Positions 6,690 through 12,734 of a stretch of 12,734 bases of DNA are shown here, one piece after another. Every line of letters starts with the position of its first letter. Position 1 is the first letter of the stretch. The position numbers were made by a program, and so were the translations under genes. The notes under the pieces were generated by a model that worked only from the letters and a program-made list of their open reading frames with translations, ran no database searches and had not been told where the DNA came from. The DNA is from an uncultured bacterium (GTDB lineage: Bacteria > Actinomycetota > Coriobacteriia > Coriobacteriales > Coriobacteriaceae), in NCBI GenBank assembly GCA_905216045.1, contig CAJMSL010000044.1:1-12734 (forward strand), given 5' to 3'.

Positions 6690-6707
6690 TGGCATTAAGA
6701 GGTGCAT

Positions 6708-7970
6708 ATGGCAGAGAAGCTCATTCCACTGGAGGACGCACAGTCGATTGTCCTGTCGCACGTTGCTCCGACCGATCTCGTCGAGATTCCCGTGTGGCAG
6801 GCCGCCGGCCTTCCCCTGGCCGAGGACGCGGTGGCCGATATCGATATCTCGCCGTTTGCCAACAGCGCTATGGACGGATATGCCGTGCGCTCGGCGGACT
6901 TGACGCAGGCATCTGGCGAGGCGCCGGTGACGCTCGACGTTATCGGACACGAGGCCGCGGGCCATGTCTTTGAGGGCGTGGTCGGCGTGGGCGATGCGGT
7001 CCGCATTATGACGGGCGCGCCGGTGCCCGAGGGCGCGGATGCCGTGGTGAAATACGAGATTGTCGAGGTACTTGACGGTGACGGCAACGAGGGCTCGCAC
7101 GTGAGCTTCTCGGCACCTGCCAAGGTAGGGGAGAATGTTCGCTCTGCCGCCGAGGAGGCCCATGCCGGTGACGTCGTGATGCGTGCTGGAGAGGTTGTGG
7201 CCCCGGCGGGCGCGGGTCTGCTGGCAAGCGCCGGGTATGCAAGCGTGAAGGTGCACGCCGCGCCGCGCGTGGGCATTATCTCGCTGGGGACGGAACTGGT
7301 CGCACCGAGTAAGGTACCGGCGCGCGGTCAGATTCGCGACTCCAACTCGTCGGCGTTGATGGCCGAGGCACTCGATGCCGGCGCCGAGCCCGTGTTCTAC
7401 GGCATTGCGCCCGATGATGAGCGGGCGATTGCCGAGCTGGTGCATCGTGCCGTGCAGGAGTGCGATTTTGTCATTACGAGTGGTGGCGCCTCGGCGGGTG
7501 ACTACGACTATGTGACGGCGCTCGTCCGGCGCGAGGGCGAGGTGCTGTTTGACCGCATCTCGATGCGCCCGGGCAAGGCCATCACGTTTGGCTTGCTCGC
7601 AGGTAAGCCCTACCTGGGACTTTCAGGCAATCCGGCCGCGGCGTATGTAGGCTTTGAGATGCTTGCCCGTCCGGCGATTCGCAAGATTCGTGGTTTTGCC
7701 GAGGGGGCGCGCCCCGTGCAGCAGGCGACGCTCACGCATAGCGTGAAAAAGCGCCAGGACCGACGCTTCTTCGATCGCGCCACGGTTTCGCGCGACCCCG
7801 AGACCGGTGAGCTGTTGGTGACCGAGGCCAAGACGCAGAATTCGGCGCTGCTCGGCACGATGCAGCGGGCCAACTGCCTGCTGCGTATTGACGAAGGACC
7901 GTGCGACCTCAAGGCGGGCGACGTCGTGGATGTCGTGCGTGTCGACCTGCCCGAGGGAACGGTGTTGTAG
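6708..7970 (+). CDS. moeA: Molybdopterin molybdotransferase MoeA
   Basis: MoeA inserts molybdate into adenylated molybdopterin to finish the molybdenum cofactor in the cytoplasm. The 420-residue length and motif order match the family: DIDISPFANSAMDGYAVRSAD, RIMTGAPVPEGADAVV, the VRSAAEEAHAGDVV segment, GIISLGTEL, QIRDSNS, then the molybdopterin-binding domain with TSGGASAGDYD, MRPGKAITFG and LSGNPAAAYV, and a beta-barrel C-terminal domain. The start ATG at 6708 has AAGAGGT 5 bases upstream. mogA follows 10 bases after the stop, so the two are almost surely one operon, and the modABC importer lies just downstream. Confidence 0.96.
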   Translation: MAEKLIPLEDAQSIVLSHVAPTDLVEIPVWQAAGLPLAEDAVADIDISPFANSAMDGYAVRSADLTQASGEAPVTLDVIGHEAAGHVFEGVVGVGDAVRIMTGAPVPEGADAVVKYEIVEVLDGDGNEGSHVSFSAPAKVGENVRSAAEEAHAGDVVMRAGEVVAPAGAGLLASAGYASVKVHAAPRVGIISLGTELVAPSKVPARGQIRDSNSSALMAEALDAGAEPVFYGIAPDDERAIAELVHRAVQECDFVITSGGASAGDYDYVTALVRREGEVLFDRISMRPGKAITFGLLAGKPYLGLSGNPAAAYVGFEMLARPAIRKIRGFAEGARPVQQATLTHSVKKRQDRRFFDRATVSRDPETGELLVTEAKTQNSALLGTMQRANCLLRIDEGPCDLKAGDVVDVVRVDLPEGTVL

Positions 7971-7980
7971 GAGGAAGACT

Positions 7981-8460
7981 ATGGAGTTGAAGATATCGAT
8001 CGTGACGTGCTCGGACACGCGCGATCTTGCGCAGGACGAGGCCGGAGCCGCACTCGAGGAGCTTATCGAAGCGCAGGGCTGGACGGTCGCCTCACATGTG
8101 GTCGTGCGCGACGACGTCAGCGAGATCGGTGATGCCATTGTGGAAGCCGCCGATGAGTGCCACGCCAATGTCGTGCTCACCTGCGGCGGCACGGGGCTTT
8201 CGATGCGCGATGTGACGCCCGAGGCGACGCGTGCCGTCTGCGACCGCGATGTGCCGGGTATTGCAGAGGCGATTCGCGCGTACTCGATGACCAAGACGCG
8301 CCGCGCCATGCTCTCGCGCGCTATTTGCATGCAACGAGGTCATACACTTGTCGTAAACTTTCCCGGTTCTACGAAGGCCGCCCGCGAAAGCTGGGAGGCC
8401 ATAGCAGACCAGCTGGAGCATGCGGCTCAGATGACAGCGGGCGGCGGACATACCAATTAA
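7981..8460 (+). CDS. mogA: Molybdopterin adenylyltransferase (MogA/MoaB family)
   Basis: The enzyme adenylates molybdopterin with ATP, making the substrate for MoeA. It is 159 residues long, a single MoCF-binding domain. Visible signatures are SIVTCSDTRDLAQDEAG near the start, VVLTCGGTGLSMRDVTPEAT in the middle, and IPG-like DVPGIAEAIRAYS followed by VNFPGSTKAARESWEAI near the end. The start is set by AGGAGG 7 bases upstream of the ATG, right after the moeA stop. MogA and MoaB are hard to tell apart by eye; the pairing with moeA supports the adenylyltransferase role. A terminator follows the stop codon. Confidence 0.92.
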   Translation: MELKISIVTCSDTRDLAQDEAGAALEELIEAQGWTVASHVVVRDDVSEIGDAIVEAADECHANVVLTCGGTGLSMRDVTPEATRAVCDRDVPGIAEAIRAYSMTKTRRAMLSRAICMQRGHTLVVNFPGSTKAARESWEAIADQLEHAAQMTAGGGHTN

Positions 8461-8474
8461 GCGGTTTACCTGCG

Positions 8475-8510
8475 GTGGGGCGACCTTATCGGTCGCTCCG
8501 CTTTTGTTTT
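8475..8510 (+). terminator. Rho-independent terminator of the moeA-mogA operon
   Basis: GTGGGGCGACC (8475-8485) pairs with GGTCGCTCCGC (8491-8501), an 11-bp stem with two G-U pairs, around the loop TTATC. TTTTGTTTT follows. Confidence 0.85.
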
Positions 8511-8550
8511 CCGCCGAATCGACGCCGAGGTGTACGGTAACTCGAAACTA

Positions 8551-8574
8551 TATTCTCAGCGAGAATAATTTCTC
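8551..8574. promoter_or_regulatory. Palindromic operator candidate upstream of modA
   Basis: TATTCTC-AGC-GAGAATA (8551-8567) is a perfect inverted repeat. The next TTTCTC (8569-8574) forms a further, imperfect half-site in the opposite orientation. It lies just upstream of the modA -35 region, where an activator or repressor could bind. It does not look like the ModE box I know. The regulator is unknown; a metal regulator is possible. Confidence 0.45.
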
Positions 8575-8596
8575 ACTAACATTATTCGCGCAAAAG

Positions 8597-8615
8597 TATA
8601 ATCTGATTGCAGATT
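8597..8615 (+). promoter_or_regulatory. modA -10 box with overlapping inverted repeat
   Basis: TATAAT (8597-8602) is a perfect -10 hexamer 61 bases before the modA start, without a clear -35 box. The inverted repeat AATCTG-ATTG-CAGATT (8600-8615) overlaps it and covers the expected start site, a good position for a repressor. A further hairpin, GCCCG (8619-8623) with CGGGC (8636-8640), lies in the leader before the ribosome binding site. Confidence 0.5.
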
Positions 8616-8662
8616 AAAGCCCGCGGTGGGGTACCCGGGCACAAGGTCCGAAAGGGTTGAAT

Positions 8663-9538
8663 ATGTTCGATATGGTTTCTCGCCGCGGATTCGTCTCGCT
8701 TTCTGCTGTCGCCGCTGCCGGCCTTGGTCTTGCTGGCTGCTCGGGCAGCAAGACGTCCGAGCCGGCCGGATCCGATGCCGGCTCCGCCAAGTCTTCCTCT
8801 AAGAAGAAGGCTGTCGAGCTGCAGGTCTTTGCCGCCAACTCGCTCGAGAAGGCCCTGCCCGAGGTTCAGGAGCTCTACGCCGAGCAGCCCGGCACTACGT
8901 TTGCCGACACGCAGTTTAAGGCGTCTGGCGACCTTGTCGAGCAGATGCGCGCCGGTGCCGCCGGCGACGTGCGCATCACGGCCTCCAAGGGCACCATGGA
9001 CGACGCCGAGGCCGCCGAGCTCGTCGACGTCGATACGCGTGAGGACATGTTCGTCAACGACCTTGTGATCATTCGCGCCGAGGGCTCCGACACCAAGGTC
9101 GAGGCCATCGCCGACGTCGCGAATCTGGACGGCAAGATCGCCATTGGCGACGCCAAGACCGTTCCCGCCGGCAAGTACGCCAACCAGGCGCTGGCTTCTG
9201 TGGGCCTCTACACCGGCACCGAGGGCGACGACGGCGAGTACGCGCCTGAGATCGCCGACAAGGTAGCCCTGGCTGACAAAGTTGGTACCGCCGCCGCCTA
9301 TGTGTCCACGGGCGACTGCGTGGCCGGCTTTGTCTATAGCTCCGACATCTTCCGCTACGACGGCATCGAGGAGGCCTTCGTGTGCCCCGAGGACTCGCAC
9401 AAGCCCATCGTGTACCCGGGTGCCGTTGCCGAGAGCTCCGAGCACGCCGACGAGGCCAAGGCGTTCATCGACTTCTGCCTGACCAACAAGAAGGCTCAGA
9501 AGATTTGGGCCAAGTACGGCTTTGAGCTTTCCGCGTAG
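8663..9538 (+). CDS. modA: Molybdate ABC transporter substrate-binding lipoprotein ModA
   Basis: ModA captures molybdate or tungstate outside the membrane and hands it to ModBC. The 291-residue protein begins with a twin-arginine-like signal (SRRGFV, residues 6-11), a hydrophobic stretch and a lipobox LAGC with Cys26, so it is probably exported by Tat and lipid-anchored. A Ser/Lys-rich linker leads to the binding domain: LQVFAANSLEKALPEV, QFKASGDLVEQMRAGAAGDV, FVNDLVIIRAEG, GDAKTVPAGKYANQAL, and YVSTGDCVAGFVYSSD near the hinge. I chose the ATG at 8663, with AAAGGG 6 bases upstream; ATG 8672 is a weaker option. Codon use is strongly GCC/GGC/GAC biased, hinting at high expression. It heads modABC and has its own promoter region with palindromes. 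Confidence 0.93.
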   Translation: MFDMVSRRGFVSLSAVAAAGLGLAGCSGSKTSEPAGSDAGSAKSSSKKKAVELQVFAANSLEKALPEVQELYAEQPGTTFADTQFKASGDLVEQMRAGAAGDVRITASKGTMDDAEAAELVDVDTREDMFVNDLVIIRAEGSDTKVEAIADVANLDGKIAIGDAKTVPAGKYANQALASVGLYTGTEGDDGEYAPEIADKVALADKVGTAAAYVSTGDCVAGFVYSSDIFRYDGIEEAFVCPEDSHKPIVYPGAVAESSEHADEAKAFIDFCLTNKKAQKIWAKYGFELSA

Positions 9539-9606
9539 TGCGGCTTGGCGCGATAATTCCATCGTTTTGTGTTTCACTCCGTCCTTGTATTCGCTTGGAG
9601 CTTTTC

Positions 9607-11049
9607 GTGCTTAATAGATTCCGCATGCTTGTCGCCTGTGCTTTGACCTTCGCGCTTTGCTGGGTGCCGGGATTTGCGTTTGCTGGGGACGCTGAGGACG
9701 GGGCCCAGGCTGCTGCGACCGCTCATGGGCTTTCCTATGGGATCGAGGGTTTTGAGCGGTTGGCCAAGGGGACCGCTCGTGCCATGGAGGGCCAGCCTGA
9801 GGGCTACCGGTTTCCCGTTGACGAGGACGTGGACCTTGTGGTGGCGCCTGCTGCCGATCGCGTTGTGGTGTGGATATCGCCCAAGGCGGTCGAGAAGTAT
9901 GGATTGGATCCGCAGGACAACGAGTGCGTATCGGGTCTCAAGGCCCTCGTCTGTAAGCTCGACAGCGCAAACTGCATGGGAGGTGCGCAGCTGGGGGACG
10001 TGGATCTTCCTTGGTATGTCACGGCGGAAACAACGTTTGATTCCGGCGGGTATACCTATGGCTTTGACGAGCGCGGTGCGGATGGGGACCGCTATGTGGT
10101 GATTGCATCAGACTCGGGTGATGCCAAGGGCGGCGCGCGTTGGCTTGATAGCGCTCAAATGGTAGAAGCATCGTCTGTCGTATTGCGGGATGAGCAGGGG
10201 CCCTGGACCTCTCTGACCTCCTTTTTGTGCGACATCGACTATCGCCCGTTTTGGGTGTCCATAAAAACGAGCGGCCTTGCCCTGCTGATCTCCTTTGCGC
10301 TGGGCCTGTTCGCCGCGTGGAAGACTATGGGTACCTCGAGTCGCATCAAGGGCCTGCTCGACTCGGTCTTTACCATCCCTATGGTACTGCCGCCCACGGT
10401 CTGCGGCTTTCTGCTCCTCATGCTGTTTGGCCGCTCGACCGGGGTGGGCCAGTGGCTTATCGCGCACGGTATCTCGATTGTCTTTACGTGGCCTGCGGCG
10501 GTGATCTCTGCCGTGGTGGTGTCGTTCCCCCTGGTCTATCGAACGGCCCTCGGTGCCTTTGAGAGCCTCGACACGCAAATGCTCGACGCGGCGCGCACGC
10601 TGGGCTGGTCCGAGCGTCGCATCTTTACCAAGCTTATGATGCCGCTTGGCTGGCCCTCGATTGCCGCCGGCACGGTACTCGCCTTTGCCCGCGCGATGGG
10701 CGAGTTTGGCTGCACCCTGTTCTTTGCGGGCAACTACGCCGGTATTACGCAGACCATTCCCATTGCCATCTACTTTGAGTGGATGGGCGGCAACACGTCG
10801 GTGGCCCTCTTTTGGGTCGCCGTCGTGATCGTGTTTAGCTTTCTGGTCATCCTGTTCATCAACATGTACACCGCTCATTCGCAAAAGTATCGCGAGCGGG
10901 GCCTTTCCCGTGCGGAGCGCAAACAGGCCAAAGATCTCGCCGGACAGGGCGATTCGCTCGACCCAGTCGGCGGCGATGCGCTGCGTATCGATCGCGAGGC
11001 GCTGGCCGAGCTCATGCGCGATGATGCGGCGCCGCAGGGAGGTCGATAG
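9607..11049 (+). CDS. modB: Molybdate ABC transporter permease ModB with extra N-terminal extracytoplasmic domain
   Basis: ModB forms the membrane channel of the molybdate importer. The permease part (about residues 219-430) has several membrane helices, IPMVLPPTVCGF, and the EAA loop GAFESLDTQMLDAARTLGWSE (from residue 316) that docks ModC. Unusually, about 218 residues precede it: a signal peptide (hydrophobic 8-25, cleavage likely after AFA, residue 26) and an acidic domain of about 190 residues with Cys at 107, 116, 123 and 208. I recognise no family for that domain. Typical ModB proteins are about 220-280 residues; this one is 480. A hydrophilic tail of about 55 residues ends it. I chose the GTG start at 9607 (GGAG 6 bases upstream); GTG 9538, overlapping the modA stop, would add 23 residues. 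modC follows 3 bases later. Confidence 0.9.
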   Translation: MLNRFRMLVACALTFALCWVPGFAFAGDAEDGAQAAATAHGLSYGIEGFERLAKGTARAMEGQPEGYRFPVDEDVDLVVAPAADRVVVWISPKAVEKYGLDPQDNECVSGLKALVCKLDSANCMGGAQLGDVDLPWYVTAETTFDSGGYTYGFDERGADGDRYVVIASDSGDAKGGARWLDSAQMVEASSVVLRDEQGPWTSLTSFLCDIDYRPFWVSIKTSGLALLISFALGLFAAWKTMGTSSRIKGLLDSVFTIPMVLPPTVCGFLLLMLFGRSTGVGQWLIAHGISIVFTWPAAVISAVVVSFPLVYRTALGAFESLDTQMLDAARTLGWSERRIFTKLMMPLGWPSIAAGTVLAFARAMGEFGCTLFFAGNYAGITQTIPIAIYFEWMGGNTSVALFWVAVVIVFSFLVILFINMYTAHSQKYRERGLSRAERKQAKDLAGQGDSLDPVGGDALRIDREALAELMRDDAAPQGGR

Positions 11050-11052
11050 GTC

Positions 11053-12123
11053 ATGTCACTCGTTCTGGATATCAAAAAGCGCTATCCCGGGCTTATGCTC
11101 GACATGCAGCTTGAGGCCGGCGAGGAGCGTGTGGCACTGCTGGGCGCCTCGGGTTGCGGCAAGAGCTGTACGCTGCGCTGCATCGCCGGCGTGGAGACGC
11201 CCGACGAGGGCAGGATCGTCGTCAACGGCGTGACCTTTTTTGACTCGGCAGCGGGCATCAACCTGTCGCCTCAGGAGCGAAAATGCGCCCTGCTGTTCCA
11301 AAACTATCAGCTGTTCCCTAATATGACAGTGGCCGATAACGTATGTGCCGGCGTAAAGGATGCGGGCGACGCCGCGGCGCGCAAGCAGCTTGCCGAGCGC
11401 TACCTGGGTATCTTTGGACTGGCCGATTTTGCCGACCGCTATCCCGTGCGACTCTCGGGCGGTCAGCAGCAACGTGTGGCGCTTGCGCGCATGGTGGCGG
11501 CGCATCCGGGCATCTTTATGTTCGACGAGCCCATGAGCGCACTCGATTCCTATCTTAAGAGCGCCCTCGAGCAGAATATGCTCGACCTGTTCGATGTATG
11601 CAACCGCACCGTGCTCTACGTGAGCCACGACATCGACGAAGCGTGCCGCCTGTGCCAGCGCATCTGCGTGATGCACGACGGGCATGTTGAGGAGATCGGC
11701 TCCGTCGAGGACGTGGTCCGCCGTCCGCAGACGCTGGCGGCGCTGCGCCTGACGGGCTGCAAGAACACAAGCCGGGCGCGCAAGATCGGCGACGAAGAAG
11801 TTGAGGCCCTCGACTGGGGCATGAGCTTTAACGTGGGTCGCGAGGTTCCCGATAATGTGGCGTACCTGGGCATTCGCGCAAGCTACTTCCATGTTGACAA
11901 TCGCGCGGAGCGGGGTCGCAACAGTTACGACTTGCATGTGGCCCGTGTGAGCGATTCGCGCTTTGAGCGGCTGGTGTTGCTGGACGTGCCGCGCGTCGAT
12001 GCGCCCACGCGTCTGCAGTGGAAGGTCAACAAAGTGGGCGTGCCTGTCGACGAGCTGCCGCAGGCAGGCGAGAACCTGCGCATGCACTTCGATGCGAGTA
12101 GGATCCATTTGGTTTGTCGATAG
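11053..12123 (+). CDS. modC: Molybdate ABC transporter ATP-binding protein ModC
   Basis: ModC is the ATPase that powers molybdate import on the cytoplasmic face. The 356-residue protein shows Walker A GASGCGKS (31-38), Q-loop LLFQNYQLFP, ABC signature LSGGQQQR (134-141), Walker B IFMFDEP (Asp158-Glu159) and the H-loop VLYVSHD. The C-terminal part (about 230-356) is longer than a bare ATPase domain and contains the YLGIRASYF segment typical of MOBE/TOBE-type ligand-sensing domains in importer ATPases. Its start is 3 bases after the modB stop, with AGGGAGGT 9 bases upstream inside modB, so translation is probably coupled. A terminator follows the stop. Confidence 0.93.
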   Translation: MSLVLDIKKRYPGLMLDMQLEAGEERVALLGASGCGKSCTLRCIAGVETPDEGRIVVNGVTFFDSAAGINLSPQERKCALLFQNYQLFPNMTVADNVCAGVKDAGDAAARKQLAERYLGIFGLADFADRYPVRLSGGQQQRVALARMVAAHPGIFMFDEPMSALDSYLKSALEQNMLDLFDVCNRTVLYVSHDIDEACRLCQRICVMHDGHVEEIGSVEDVVRRPQTLAALRLTGCKNTSRARKIGDEEVEALDWGMSFNVGREVPDNVAYLGIRASYFHVDNRAERGRNSYDLHVARVSDSRFERLVLLDVPRVDAPTRLQWKVNKVGVPVDELPQAGENLRMHFDASRIHLVCR

Positions 12124-12134
12124 CGCCGGGTAAT

Positions 12135-12168
12135 GCCGTCGGGGATATAGGCCTCGGCGGCTTTGTCT
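12135..12168 (+). terminator. Terminator of the modABC operon
   Basis: GCCGTCGGGG (12135-12144) pairs with CCTCGGCGGC (12152-12161) over a 7-base loop, with two G-U pairs, and is followed by the T-rich TTTGTCTT. It lies 11 bases after the modC stop. Confidence 0.7.
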
Positions 12169-12199
12169 TGCCGTTCGCCGAATGAAGGATGACAAACTC

Positions 12200-12215
12200 T
12201 TATCAATAAAGATAA
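12200..12215. promoter_or_regulatory. AT-rich inverted repeat in the upstream control region
   Basis: TTATC-AATAAA-GATAA is an inverted repeat within a stretch (12199-12227) far richer in A and T than its surroundings. It sits about 50 bases upstream of the candidate -35 box, a suitable place for an activator site or UP-like element. No regulator can be named. Confidence 0.3.
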
Positions 12216-12256
12216 TTATTTATTAAACTACGGCACGCGACGCTGTCGTACGAATG

Positions 12257-12305
12257 TCAACGGTGTTCGCATGGTCGACGACCGTTGATATAGTTGACCT
12301 CAACT
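12257..12305 (+). promoter_or_regulatory. Promoter with an array of four GTTGA/TCAAC operator half-sites
   Basis: A promoter can be read as -35 TTCGCA (12266-12271), 17 bases, and -10 TATAGT (12289-12294). TCAACGGT (12257-12264) and ACCGTTGA (12281-12288) form a perfect 8-bp inverted repeat around the -35 box and spacer. AGTTGA-CC-TCAACT (12292-12305) is a second palindrome over the start-site region. The same core, GTTGA or TCAAC, thus occurs four times in 48 bases. This looks like a repressor operator array controlling the last gene; the regulator is not in the window. Confidence 0.5.
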
Positions 12306-12324
12306 TGTAAAGGAGGGTGCGCAC

Positions 12325-12393
12325 ATGCCGCAGACGACATACATTCGCCGCGTTGCCGCGCGCGCCCTGCATATGGCTCGGAGCCGCATATGA
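12325..12393 (+). CDS. Candidate 22-codon leader peptide
   Basis: An ATG at 12325 lies 7 bases after AAAGGAGGG, the strongest ribosome binding site in the window. The ORF encodes 22 residues beginning MPQTTYIRRVAARAL, with five arginines, and ends with TGA at 12391. It is part of the leader of the gene starting at 12553, 159 bases downstream, not a separate operon gene. The stop codon falls in the loop of a hairpin (12379-12414), so ribosomes finishing this ORF would open that hairpin. No function is known to me; regulation by translation of the leader is inferred. Confidence 0.45.
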   Translation: MPQTTYIRRVAARALHMARSRI

Positions 12394-12549
12394 GCAGGTA
12401 TGTTCACGGCTCCGGGAGAGACGACGCACAACTAAATAATCGACCGCAAAGCGGGTTCCCCAAAATTCCGGGTTTGAGCACGGCTGGGTTTTCGCCACCC
12501 ACCGTGCAGAAATACCGTAGCTATTCATTTTTGGTTCGAGAGGGGAACC
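12379..12549 (+). ncRNA. Structured 5' leader with an anti-Shine-Dalgarno sequence (candidate cis-regulatory RNA)
   Basis: Several hairpins can be drawn. CGGAGCCGCATA pairs with TATG-ttca-CGGCTCCG (12379-12414). CCGC-AAA-GCGG (12444-12454) is a small stem. GCACGG-c-TGGG pairs with CCCACCGTGC (12478-12507). GGTTC pairs with GAACC (12533-12549) and holds the purine-rich ribosome binding site in its loop. GGTTCCCC (12454-12461) is exactly complementary to GGGGAACC (12542-12549), which overlaps that binding site. Mutually exclusive pairings of this sort are typical of translational switches. I could not match it to any riboswitch class I know. Confidence 0.4.
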
Positions 12550-12552
12550 GTC

Positions 12553-12734
12553 ATGGCTGAAGAATTCGATTTCCATCCGATGTGGGAAAGCCTCGGCATG
12601 AATCTTGCCGACCACGACATGCTGCTGGGCGCCGTGGGCCAGATGTACGGCGATATGTTCCTGACGCAGAACAATCGCCCCAAGTCTACGTCCTACCTGG
12701 ATTTTGTCGCCACCAACATCCACAGCGGCCGTAT
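12553..12734 (+). CDS. 2-hydroxyacyl-CoA dehydratase family-like protein, N-terminal part (runs off window)
   Basis: Sixty full codons and part of the next are visible, beginning MAEEFDFHPMWESLGMNLAD and continuing with HDMLLGAVGQMYGDMF and NNRPKSTSYLDFVATNIHSGRI. This pattern (W..LG.....HD.LL...GQ.YGD.....NRP....Y.DFV....H..R) resembles, from memory, the N-terminus of 2-hydroxyacyl-CoA dehydratase/double-cubane-cluster reductase proteins of anaerobes. These are iron-sulfur enzymes that work with an ATP-dependent activator. The cysteine ligands would lie beyond the window, so the call is tentative. The ATG has AGGGG 7 bases upstream, inside a small hairpin, and a long leader with apparent regulatory structure precedes it. 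Confidence 0.55.
   Translation, partial: MAEEFDFHPMWESLGMNLADHDMLLGAVGQMYGDMFLTQNNRPKSTSYLDFVATNIHSGR

Noticed and set aside
6498..6707. Fluoride riboswitch before the CLC gene or Moco riboswitch before moeA
   Set aside because: I looked for the conserved cores on both strands and found neither; only -10 boxes and a short hairpin are visible.
8582..9577. Minus-strand ORF (331 codons) opposite modA
   Set aside because: It arises from the strong GCC/GAC codon bias of modA, is rich in Leu/Gly/Val without motifs, and covers the modA promoter.
11056..12195. Minus-strand ORF (379 codons) opposite modC
   Set aside because: It is antisense to an intact ABC ATPase with all its motifs, and its product has no recognisable domain.
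12189..12240. SAM-I riboswitch suggested by CTCTTATCAA
   Set aside because: Only the first ten bases look similar. The conserved downstream segments of the S-box are missing.
12223..12723. Minus-strand ORF (166 codons) over the leader and the last gene
   Set aside because: It runs antisense through the promoter array, the leader hairpins and the coding start. No ribosome binding site or family motif supports it.

Overview
The window joins two kinds of DNA. Roughly the first 1.75 kb looks like an Oscillospiraceae-type Firmicute (Faecalibacterium or Subdoligranulum relatives). It holds the 3' end of a cellobiose phosphorylase gene, a strong terminator, a promoter, a TPP riboswitch, a second structured leader element and the start of thiW. 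From about 1.76 kb onward the content, codon use and protein style look like a gut Coriobacteriia, most likely Collinsella or a close relative. These taxon names are inferred from protein style, not from a search. The two parts meet inside one open reading frame (1500-2738). Its first ~88 codons encode the N-terminal half of ThiW. The rest encodes a major facilitator superfamily (MFS) drug exporter that lacks its own N-terminus. The join falls in a short stretch that fits both proteins, which is most simply explained by a metagenome assembly chimera.

Layout after the join: MFS exporter remainder (+), xanthine phosphoribosyltransferase xpt (+), a palindromic terminator, a small GGQ release-factor-like protein (+), and a large inverted repeat between convergent genes. 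Next come a YegS/DgkB-type lipid kinase (-) and a CLC antiporter with fluoride-type signatures (-). A divergent promoter region then leads into moeA and mogA (+), a terminator, modA-modB-modC (+) and another terminator. The window ends with a long regulatory region holding a 22-codon leader ORF and the start of a gene resembling the 2-hydroxyacyl-CoA dehydratase family (+).

The central theme is molybdenum. ModA, ModB and ModC import molybdate (or tungstate), MogA adenylates molybdopterin, and MoeA inserts the metal to give molybdenum cofactor. ModB is unusual: it has a signal peptide and about 190 extra extracytoplasmic residues before the permease domain, and the codon use of that part differs from the permease part. 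The most interesting non-coding stretch is 12200-12550. It combines an array of GTTGA/TCAAC half-sites around a promoter, a leader ORF whose stop codon lies in a hairpin loop, and an 8-nt sequence exactly complementary to the Shine-Dalgarno region of the next gene.

No CRISPR array, rRNA, tRNA, transposase or integrase was seen.
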